DNA of 64,000 nucleotides, taken from contig CBDVDM010000001.1 in the NCBI GenBank assembly GCA_965372745.1, positions 62,001 through 126,000 of the forward strand, read 5' to 3'. Below, piece by piece: positions 26,388 to 33,009 of this stretch. A program made the position numbers and the translations under genes. Source of the DNA: VRUG01 sp965372745. Its GTDB lineage: Bacteria > Planctomycetota > Phycisphaerae > Sedimentisphaerales > Anaerobacaceae. Every line of letters starts with the position of its first letter. Position 1 is the stretch's first letter. A model generated the notes under the pieces. The model made no database searches and was not told where the DNA came from. It saw only the letters and a list, made by a program, of their open reading frames with translations.

Positions 26388-28259
26388 TTATCCTTCCTGT
26401 TCCGTCAAATCGTACGTTATGCTGTAAACTTCGCCGTCAAATTTAGTTTTGACCTTGTAGCCGGAGTTGTGAAAAATAGCCAGCATAGACTTATTGGTTG
26501 GTAAAACTTTGGCATAGAAACATTTTACCTTACGTTGCCTGGCAATCTTCGTAAGATAATCAAGAAGAAAAGTGCCCATTCCTTTTTTTTGCCATTCGTC
26601 TTGAACCAGGAATGCAACTTCAGCGGCTTGAGTTTTAGGGTCGAGGTAGTATTGAGCAATAGCAACAACCTGTTCACCGGAGACACCTGGAACCGTACCG
26701 ACAATAGAAATATCCTGGGTGTAATTGATGTTGGTTAACTGCTGGACGTCCTTATGTGGAAATGTCAATGTCTGCGCCATATATCGGGTTCGGACAGACG
26801 TCGAACTCAGCGAATACAGCATTTCAGACAATGCTGCTTCATCGGTAGGTTTAACGGGCCTGAAGAATATCTCCGTACCGTCACGCAGGGTGTCATAGCG
26901 TTCCAGTTCTTCCGGATACGTAACTTTTTCGGTATCCAGTTCGATTTGGTCGGCATAGACATAATTCTGAGCTTTTGCAGCTTGAATCAGTTGGGTTCTG
27001 AATTTCGGATGTGCGATGTTAATTAGTGCTAACACACGTTCTCTGATACTTTTACCGTGTAAGTATGCAGTACCGTATTCGGTAACTACATAGTGTACAT
27101 CTCCGCGTGTTGTAACCACTCCTGCACCCTCAGTCAAGTGTGGCACAATTCTACTGATTGTATCATCTTTTGCCGTTGATGGCATTGCGATAATAGCTTT
27201 ACCGCCTCTGCTTCTGGCAGCACCGCGAATAAAATCGACCTGTCCGCCGATACCGCTGTAGAATCGATAGCCTAATGAATCGGCACAGACCTGCCCTGTT
27301 AAATCAATTTCCAGCCCAACGTTAATCCCAACCATTTTTTCGTGCTGGCTTATAATTGCAAGGTCATTAACATACTCGGTGGGATAAAATTCAAAGAATG
27401 GGTTGTTGTCGATATAGTCATATAGCCTCCGTGTTCCCATACAGAAACTTGCTACGATTTTACCGCGATTGAGGGTCTTTTTTGAACAGGTAATTGCACC
27501 GCACTCAATCAGGTCGATAATCCAGTCTCCGAACATTTCGGTATGAATACCGAGGTCTTTTTTGTCTTTTAAAAATTCAGCTAAGGCCTGAGGAATACGG
27601 CCTATACCGCACTCGATAGTACTGCCGTCTTCGACAAGCCTGGCGATATTTTGGCCGATACGACGCAGGGTTTCATCAGGTTCAGGTATTGACGTTTCAA
27701 TAATATCTTCATCAAGTGGCACCAGGGCATCAATATCGTTGACATGAATAAAACTATCACCGAACGTTCTTGGCATCTTACTGTTAACCTGGGCGATAAC
27801 ATATCTGGCGTTTGCCGTTGCGGATTTAACGATATCCACCGAGACACCAAGGCTGCACAACCCGCTCGCATCCGGAGGTGATACAGCTATTAAGGCTATA
27901 TCGACTGGAATTCTGCCCATTTCGAACTCACGAGGTATCTCAGACAGAAATATCGGAGTATAATCGCCGATACCTTTGTTCAATGCGTCGCGAACGTTGT
28001 CGGCAATGAAAAAACTGTTCATCTTGAATTTTTCACTGAACTTTTCATGAGTATAAGGCGCGGTCCCCATCGTTAGCAGGTGAACAATGTGAGCATCGTA
28101 AATATGACTGGAATGTTTGACTAAAGCCTCTACAAGATGTTGAGGCTGACCGCAGCCTGTACCTATAAAGATACTATCACCGGACTTGACTAATTTCATA
28201 GCCACACCGGCGGTGTTTATTTTGTCTTTATATTTTTCTTTCCAGTCGAATTTTTGCAT
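26388..28259 (-). CDS. Acetyl-CoA hydrolase/CoA-transferase family protein fused to a GNAT acetyltransferase domain
   Basis: 623 residues. Residues 1 to about 440 match the acetyl-CoA hydrolase / 4-hydroxybutyrate CoA-transferase family (GTGCGQPQHLVEAL, IAVSPPDASGLCSLGVSVDI, ECGIGRIPQALAEFL, GIGGQVDFIRGAARSRGGKA, HLTEGAGVVTTRGDVHYVVT). The C-terminal ~170 residues form a GNAT domain, with VQDEWQKKGMGTFLLDYL as the acetyl-CoA binding loop. The first part moves or hydrolyses CoA thioesters; the second probably acetylates a protein or small molecule, perhaps as regulation. The ADP-forming acetyl-CoA synthetase gene lies 14 bp upstream and is cotranscribed. The exact acyl specificity is not visible. 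Confidence 0.88.
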   Translation of the reverse strand: MQKFDWKEKYKDKINTAGVAMKLVKSGDSIFIGTGCGQPQHLVEALVKHSSHIYDAHIVHLLTMGTAPYTHEKFSEKFKMNSFFIADNVRDALNKGIGDYTPIFLSEIPREFEMGRIPVDIALIAVSPPDASGLCSLGVSVDIVKSATANARYVIAQVNSKMPRTFGDSFIHVNDIDALVPLDEDIIETSIPEPDETLRRIGQNIARLVEDGSTIECGIGRIPQALAEFLKDKKDLGIHTEMFGDWIIDLIECGAITCSKKTLNRGKIVASFCMGTRRLYDYIDNNPFFEFYPTEYVNDLAIISQHEKMVGINVGLEIDLTGQVCADSLGYRFYSGIGGQVDFIRGAARSRGGKAIIAMPSTAKDDTISRIVPHLTEGAGVVTTRGDVHYVVTEYGTAYLHGKSIRERVLALINIAHPKFRTQLIQAAKAQNYVYADQIELDTEKVTYPEELERYDTLRDGTEIFFRPVKPTDEAALSEMLYSLSSTSVRTRYMAQTLTFPHKDVQQLTNINYTQDISIVGTVPGVSGEQVVAIAQYYLDPKTQAAEVAFLVQDEWQKKGMGTFLLDYLTKIARQRKVKCFYAKVLPTNKSMLAIFHNSGYKVKTKFDGEVYSITYDLTEQEG

Positions 28260-28273
28260 ATCTGTTCTCTATG

Positions 28274-30376
28274 TTAAATTTTTTCCACACTCATTCTGGC
28301 GTCAACAGCAATGGGTACTGTGCCTTCGGTTCCGACAACGTATGGGTTTATGTCCAGCTCCTGAATCTGTGGAAATTCCGTGGCCAATTGTGATACTCTT
28401 TGCAGTCCCTCGGCAATAGCGTCTATATCTACACCTTCCTGCCCTCGTACACCCATCAGTATTTTATATGTTTTTGTATTGACGAGCATTTGTCTGGCTT
28501 CTTCGGTAGTCAGCGGTGCCAGGTAGAAAGACACATCCTTGAGTACCTCGACCATTGTTCCGCCCATTCCGAACATCATCAAGGGGCCGAAATGTGGGTC
28601 ACGGCTCATCCCAAGGATGACCTCTTTACCGTTTCTGCACATTTCCTGAACGAGAACGCCTATAATATTAGCATCCGGCATTTTCTTTGGTATTCTATAC
28701 ATCATCAGGTCGAAAGCATCTATAACCTCCTGGGCATTTTTGAGTCCGAGTTTAACTCCCCCAACATCTGATTTGTGCAGAATATCCGGCGACCATATTT
28801 TCATTACCACAGGGAATCCGATTTGTTGAGCTATACTTGCCGCTTGTTTCGAGGTGGTTGCAACAGAACCTTTTGGTATTACAAAGCCATAGGCCTCAAG
28901 TATCTCTTTTGATTCTGTCTCGCCAATTTCACGAATGTTTTGTCTAAGATGTTTCTCTATTATTGTTTCGACTTTTCTGCGGTTGACCGGAAAAAGTTTC
29001 ACAACTCTCTTTGGTCGGCCACGCCATTTGACATAGTTAACCATAGCATTGATTGTTAGAACAGCGCTTTCCGGAGAGTCGTATTGAGGTATTCCGTTGT
29101 TTCTTAATACTGAAACAGCTTCGGCAACCTTGTTGGCGCCCAAAAAAGATGCAAAAATCGGTTTTTTGCCGTTTCTCTCGGAAATTTTTACCATTACCTG
29201 GGCAGTCGCCTCCGCCTCAGTCATTGCCTGTGGAGTCAATAATACCAGAACTGCATCTACATTGGCATCCTCGATAACCACATCAATCGCAAATTCATAT
29301 CTGTCAGCCAAGGCGTCACCGAGCACGTCTATCGGATTATTCACGTTAGCTGCCGCCGGCAATACCTCAGCTAATTTCTTTACTGTTTCGTCAGTTAATT
29401 TTGCAAACACCAGGCCATGTTGCTCGATGGCATCAGCTGCCATAATTCCCGGTCCACCGGCATTGGTAATAACAGCAACACGGTTTCCAGCAGGTAACGG
29501 TTGATAGGCGAAAGCCTGTGCAAAGTCGAATTGTGATGTTATAGAACTACATCTGACAATTCCAGCCCGTTCAAAAACCGCTTCATAGGCTGTTTCGCTG
29601 CCGGCAAGACTGCCGGTATGAGATGATGCAGCTTCTGCCCCTGCGCTGGTACCGCCGGATTTCATCAACAATATTGGCTTGACTTGAGAAATTCTCTCCG
29701 CTTCGTTTACAAAAATATTACCGTTACTGATATTTTCAAGATAACCGGCAATAACTTTGGTATCGTGGTCCTGTCCGAAATATTTTATTAAATCCAGCTC
29801 ATCGACATCTGCCTTATTGCCTATACTAACGAGCTTGCTGAAACCGATACCGTGCGCATTAGCTGTATCGAGAATAGCTGCCAGCAAAGCTCCTGACTGT
29901 GAAAGATAACCTATTGCTCCTTTCTTAGGGAGGTCTCCGCCAAAACTTGCGTTGAGATGATTTGCCGGTGCTATTACTCCCAGACAGTTTGGCCCGATGA
30001 GCCTGATTCCGGATTGTCGGGCAATTTGAACAACCTGCTGTTCGAGTTTTCTCCCTTCCCCGCCAACTTCCTTGAATCCCGCTGTAATAATAATGACCGA
30101 TTTGACTTTTGTTTTTACACATTGCTGCATTATCGAAGGCACTATTTTGGCGGGGACAATAATCAGCACCAAGTCGGGTGTTTGACCGATGGATTCAAGG
30201 TCAGGATAGCATTTCAGACCTTCAATAGTAGCAAGTTTATTATTAACGGGGAATATCTTACCTTTGTAGCCGGCGCTAATCATATTAGTTAAAACTTCGT
30301 ATCCGACCTTTCCTGCCGTTTGCGAAGCACCGACAATGGCAACCGAATCCGGATTAAAGAACACTTCAAGACTCAT
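28274..30376 (-). CDS. Acetate--CoA ligase (ADP-forming), fused alpha and beta subunits
   Basis: 700 residues from the ATG at 30376 (MSLEVFFNPDSVAIVGAS), chosen over a longer, non-homologous leader to 30448. The CoA-binding and ligase-CoA domains show VGKVGYEVLTNM and LIGPNCLGVIAP; the phosphohistidine is in SSHTGSLAGS; and the C-terminal ATP-grasp beta part contains KSDVGGVKLGL and GREVILGMSRD-like sequence. The enzyme converts acetyl-CoA, ADP and phosphate to acetate, CoA and ATP, a substrate-level phosphorylation step typical of fermenting anaerobes. Unlike PatZ/YfiQ it has no GNAT tail of its own; the GNAT domain is on the neighbouring gene. Confidence 0.93.
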   Translation of the reverse strand: MSLEVFFNPDSVAIVGASQTAGKVGYEVLTNMISAGYKGKIFPVNNKLATIEGLKCYPDLESIGQTPDLVLIIVPAKIVPSIMQQCVKTKVKSVIIITAGFKEVGGEGRKLEQQVVQIARQSGIRLIGPNCLGVIAPANHLNASFGGDLPKKGAIGYLSQSGALLAAILDTANAHGIGFSKLVSIGNKADVDELDLIKYFGQDHDTKVIAGYLENISNGNIFVNEAERISQVKPILLMKSGGTSAGAEAASSHTGSLAGSETAYEAVFERAGIVRCSSITSQFDFAQAFAYQPLPAGNRVAVITNAGGPGIMAADAIEQHGLVFAKLTDETVKKLAEVLPAAANVNNPIDVLGDALADRYEFAIDVVIEDANVDAVLVLLTPQAMTEAEATAQVMVKISERNGKKPIFASFLGANKVAEAVSVLRNNGIPQYDSPESAVLTINAMVNYVKWRGRPKRVVKLFPVNRRKVETIIEKHLRQNIREIGETESKEILEAYGFVIPKGSVATTSKQAASIAQQIGFPVVMKIWSPDILHKSDVGGVKLGLKNAQEVIDAFDLMMYRIPKKMPDANIIGVLVQEMCRNGKEVILGMSRDPHFGPLMMFGMGGTMVEVLKDVSFYLAPLTTEEARQMLVNTKTYKILMGVRGQEGVDIDAIAEGLQRVSQLATEFPQIQELDINPYVVGTEGTVPIAVDARMSVEKI

Positions 30377-30779
30377 AATAGATAATGGCTCCTGTCTCAA
30401 AAACATCGAATGTAACACAGATAGTACCATTCCTGTGAATAATTGCAAAGTGTTTCTTGTGATTTGTTATTAGCACCTGCTCATTTGCCCTTGAGTTTTA
30501 GGGTCGCGGTAGTACTGAGCAACACCGAACCAAATCGAATGGTTATTGCGTGTGTTTTTGTTAGTTTAGTCCTGCGACGTGGTCACAGGGTTTGAAAATT
30601 CATAGGGCGCAACCGGCAAACAAGTGAGAGAACCAGAAATAAGGCGGATTTGATTAAGTAAATGAGTTAAAAACTGCGAACTATGAATTAAGAGTTATTT
30701 TTTGACGCTGATTTCGCCGAAATATCTATGTCAACGGCTGTTCCGCTACCTTGGAGTATGATAAGGGGTCAGATTAAAT
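30377..30779. other. Intergenic region with a gene relic
   Basis: About 400 bp with no intact gene. It holds a short relic of the upstream GNAT region at 30470-30550 (separate entry). Just before the next gene comes AAGGGGTCAGATTAAAT, a sequence type that recurs as filler near mobile elements in other genomes; no transposase is present. The AAGGGG also serves as a plausible, slightly distant ribosome-binding site for the gene at 30780. Confidence 0.45.
30470..30550 (-). pseudogene. Relic of a GNAT-domain gene, duplicate of part of 26388-28259
   Basis: On the minus strand the bases 30490-30526 match 26627-26663 inside the CoA-transferase/GNAT gene, with a 17-base exact run and about 33 of 37 identities. 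In the same frame they encode AQYYRDPKTQ, against AQYYLDPKTQ in the intact gene. Outside the core the similarity fades, and a TAA follows within seven codons (stop at 30470-30472). It is best read as a decayed leftover of a duplicated or displaced second copy. Confidence 0.55.
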
Positions 30780-31514
30780 ATGAAGCTTAGCGTTATTGAC
30801 TGTTATACTTTGGCTTGGAGATCCTTTTCTAAATGGTGGATACCGCTCTGTCTGATATCCGGTATTGTCGTTATCTTTCAGATTATTCCGCGGATACTCG
30901 TCCATGACGAAGTACGTGAATTGGGGACCTCAGCAAGCAGTTTCATAAATGCATTTTCGGAAAATGACAGGGACAGGTTAGAGGAGATATCGCAGAAAGC
31001 GGCAGCGCAAACCGGTGCGTTGGTGCGCAAGCTCACCAGATTAGGGTTGTATGTTTTTCCGCTTATTTGCCTTTTTACCATTATCCTGCTGATGTATGCA
31101 AACTGGGCGGTAAAAAACAGTAAGGACACAAAAAGGCCTTTCTATAGCCTTGTATATATCACCTTTGTTCATGTGATTTTAGCGATTGGTAAACTGTTGG
31201 CATTTTTCTTGTTATTTTTTCCCGGCATCTATCTTTATATCAAGCTACTTTTCGTATCGCTGATAATGTTAGAGGGGGAAACCTCAGCGATAGCTGCGAT
31301 AAAGATTAGCTGGAAGATAACCAGGGGAAATTTCTGTAAACTATTGCTTCTTATACTTATGAATACGGCACTGCAGCTAATAGCCCTGCCAACAATTATT
31401 GGTGCGATTCCTGTTACCGGCTTTGCAAATACAGCACGAGCTGCTGCTTTTAGAAGGATCTGGGAAGAAGGAAATTACGCGGAGAACGCAGAGAATTTTT
31501 TAGACACGGATTAA
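30780..31514 (+). CDS. Multi-pass membrane protein of unknown function
   Basis: 244 residues. Hydrophobic segments: WIPLCLISGIVVIFQII (about 20-38), GLYVFPLICLFTIILLMYANWA, FVHVILAIGKLLAFFLLFF with GIYLYIKLLFVSLIML, and LLLILMNTALQLIALPTIIG. The polar loop after the first helix (EVRELGTSASSFINAFS) may be periplasmic. The overall plan recalls DUF975/YciC-type membrane proteins, but I see no diagnostic motif. The last ~13 residues (NYAENAENFLDTD) are encoded by the common intergenic repeat (ACGCAGAGAATTTTTTAGAC type), so the native C-terminus may have been replaced. Confidence 0.65.
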   Translation: MKLSVIDCYTLAWRSFSKWWIPLCLISGIVVIFQIIPRILVHDEVRELGTSASSFINAFSENDRDRLEEISQKAAAQTGALVRKLTRLGLYVFPLICLFTIILLMYANWAVKNSKDTKRPFYSLVYITFVHVILAIGKLLAFFLLFFPGIYLYIKLLFVSLIMLEGETSAIAAIKISWKITRGNFCKLLLLILMNTALQLIALPTIIGAIPVTGFANTARAAAFRRIWEEGNYAENAENFLDTD

Positions 31515-31560
31515 CACCGATTTGATATTATATGGCCGGACACTTTTAATTTTCCCTTTT

Positions 31561-31641
31561 GTATAAGAAGTTCCCGTTGCTTCTTCAATATTTATCCTGA
31601 GCCAGTCGAAGGACTCGCCCAATCTCTTACGTTTCTCCTAT
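31561..31641. repeat. Dispersed intergenic repeat, copy A
   Basis: GTATAAGAAGTTCCCGTTGC begins a block that continues through CCTGAGCCAGTCGAAGGA and CAATCTCTTACGTTTCTCC. A shorter version occurs at 32533-32560, and a diverged full version at 53005-53063 (ACAAGTTCCCGTTGGTTG ... CAATCTCTTGCGTTTCTCC). The middle (GAGCCAGTCGAAGGA) is a filler seen in many bacterial genomes. The block lies between the membrane-protein gene and the TIR gene. Confidence 0.6.
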
Positions 31642-31735
31642 GGAGTCCTTAGGACAACAAATTACGTCCTTTCGTCGGTTATAGTTATTCCGGCTTACAC
31701 ACACTGCGTAAACCGATGTTAGTTCCAGCGTGGTG

Positions 31736-32467
31736 TTATGTGTTTTCTTCATCTGCCATCGCATCAGATAGCGCTCTCGCAATTTTTCTTATGCTTGAGG
31801 TAGCGGTATTTACTGCGACTTTGTCAGAGAGCGATGGACTAAAACGCTCTACTTCTTTCTTAGTGACTCCATGCCAAACTGGCAAAATTACTTTCTTCCC
31901 TTCAATTTCTCTAGTAACTAACCCGTTCAATTCATACTGGGGCCAATTCTTAGCAAAGAAATTCTTCGACAAAATAATCACCCCAAATCGGGAGAGTCGA
32001 AGTCCGCTATCAATGGCATGCCTAAGACTGTCGCCAACTTTCAACGAAAACTCATCAAACCACACACTGAATCCGAGTTTCCCAAGTTCTTTCGCCAATG
32101 GGCGAGCAATATCATTCTTGTCTTCACTAGCATGGCTGATGAACACATCATAGCCAACATCTTGTGGCGCCTTTTTCGATGTCCGAAAATCGTCAGCCAT
32201 CATGCGTAGCATTAAGCCGATATGCATAGAAAACGCTTCGTCGGCAGAGCGAAAAACTCTCTTACTGTATAAATTCATTGGAGTGTTGCCACCCACGACC
32301 CACCATGCTGGATCCTTCTTGTCAGTCGTTCGCACTGAAACAACGATGTCACTCCGTCCCAACAGAGTAAATCGCTCTGCAAAACGCACAGAAGTGACCT
32401 GCGTGTGCGCCTCTATTTCTACATACTCTTTAACATGTTGGATAAATGTCTTTAAGTGGATTCCCAT
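31736..32467 (-). CDS. TIR-domain protein with a novel N-terminal domain
   Basis: 243 residues. Residues ~105-235 form a TIR domain: DVFISHASEDK (strand A and box 1), SVWFDEFSLKVGDSL (box 2 region) and NWPQYELNGL, in which Glu179 is at the position of the catalytic Glu of NAD-cleaving TIR enzymes. The first ~95 residues (with SDIVVSVRTTDKKDPAWWVVGG and NLYSKRVF) match no family I recognise and may sense or bind a ligand. Bacterial TIR proteins commonly deplete NAD+ in antiphage defence; that role is inferred here. AGGTGA is 10 bases ahead of the ATG. A palindrome overlaps the -10 region at 32491-32507, and a small HTH gene lies upstream. Confidence 0.88.
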   Translation of the reverse strand: MGIHLKTFIQHVKEYVEIEAHTQVTSVRFAERFTLLGRSDIVVSVRTTDKKDPAWWVVGGNTPMNLYSKRVFRSADEAFSMHIGLMLRMMADDFRTSKKAPQDVGYDVFISHASEDKNDIARPLAKELGKLGFSVWFDEFSLKVGDSLRHAIDSGLRLSRFGVIILSKNFFAKNWPQYELNGLVTREIEGKKVILPVWHGVTKKEVERFSPSLSDKVAVNTATSSIRKIARALSDAMADEENT

Positions 32468-32489
32468 GATCTTTTTTCACCTAACAATG

Positions 32490-32509
32490 ATTATACAGTC
32501 TGTATAAAA
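32490..32509 (-). promoter_or_regulatory. Operator 1 (palindrome) overlapping the TIR gene -10
   Basis: TTATACAG (32491-32498), a central T (32499) and CTGTATAA (32500-32507) form a perfect inverted repeat. On the minus strand TATAAT (32495-32490) can act as -10 of the TIR gene, so a protein bound here would block it. The site is closely similar to 32718-32738, with compensated changes in the two arms. Confidence 0.6.
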
Positions 32510-32532
32510 CGGGAAACACAGATTGTTTCTTT

Positions 32533-32560
32533 CTTTATAAGAAGTTCCCGTTGCTTCTTG
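32533..32560. repeat. Dispersed intergenic repeat, copy B, overlapping the end of the HTH gene
   Basis: TTATAAGAAGTTCCCGTTGC with TTCTT, matching the start of the repeat at 31561. On the minus strand it supplies the last codons (GGGAACTTCTTATAA) of the HTH gene. Confidence 0.55.
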
Positions 32561-32681
32561 TTCGCTTGCGTTTAACCTTGATTGAGAGGTCTTCGCCGAT
32601 TTTGCGAATAGTCCTTCTAACTGTGTCGTACGATACGTTGCATTGAGCAGCGATCTCACGAAAGTCAAGCAAATCGTTCAT
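32535..32681 (-). CDS. 48-residue helix-turn-helix protein, probable regulator of the TIR cassette
   Basis: A small gene ending at TAA 32537-32535. The sequence MNDLLDFREIAAQCNVSYD continues TVRRTIRKIGEDL, a good helix-turn-helix (helix EIAAQCNV, turn, recognition helix YDTVRRTIRKIG), then a Lys/Arg-rich stretch (KVKRKRTR). The ATG at 32681 is preceded by AAGGG with 8-base spacing; an ATG at 32687 is possible but sits too close. It lies 67 bp upstream of the TIR gene on the same strand, and palindromes lie before both genes. I infer that it is an autorepressor also controlling the TIR gene. The last residues (SNGNFL) coincide with a dispersed repeat. Confidence 0.6.
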   Translation of the reverse strand: MNDLLDFREIAAQCNVSYDTVRRTIRKIGEDLSIKVKRKRTRSNGNFL

Positions 32682-32717
32682 ACGCATTACCCTTTCATTA
32701 TCCTTGAAGTCCACAAT

Positions 32718-32747
32718 GATTATGCAATCTGCATAATCGACTTACAA
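32718..32747 (-). promoter_or_regulatory. Operator 2 (palindrome) and promoter of the HTH gene
   Basis: GATTATGCA (32718-32726), ATC, TGCATAATC (32730-32738) is a perfect 9-bp inverted repeat. On the minus strand TTGTAA (32747-32742) and CATAAT (32724-32719) are 17 bp apart, so the palindrome fills the spacer and covers the -10. The start codon of the HTH gene is about 37 bp downstream. Compared with operator 1, A-T became G-C in one arm and the matching T-A became C-G in the other. Confidence 0.6.
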
Positions 32748-33009
32748 CGCGACCATTTCGGTATTTGAAGGTTCGCTTTCGCCTGCCTCTGTCATAATAT
32801 AAACCATATTCACCATGAAAAACTCGAAGTTAAAGACAATTGATATTATATCTCTTCACAATCCTTCGTGGCCCAAAAAATCCGTTTTTAAATTCTCTGT
32901 GAACTCTGTGCTCTCTGTGGCTGATTTTCTTCGTGTCCTTTGTGTTCTTCGTGATTAGTAAACCTTTACTGTCATAAAGTAAACCGCCTTAATGGGAAAG
33001 TCAGGCCGG
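32748..33009. other. Intergenic region with filler repeats
   Basis: No gene recognised. 32891-32965 carries the CTCTGTGAACTCTGTG / CTCTCTGTGGC / CTTCGTGTCC family of dispersed filler, the reverse complement of copies at 52351-52378 and 52799-52826. Confidence 0.6.

Noticed and set aside
32491..32507. LexA-type SOS box
   Set aside because: The palindrome is TTATACAG-T-CTGTATAA, with the ACAG and CTGT halves facing inward and only one base between; this is not the CTGT-N8-ACAG arrangement of a LexA box.
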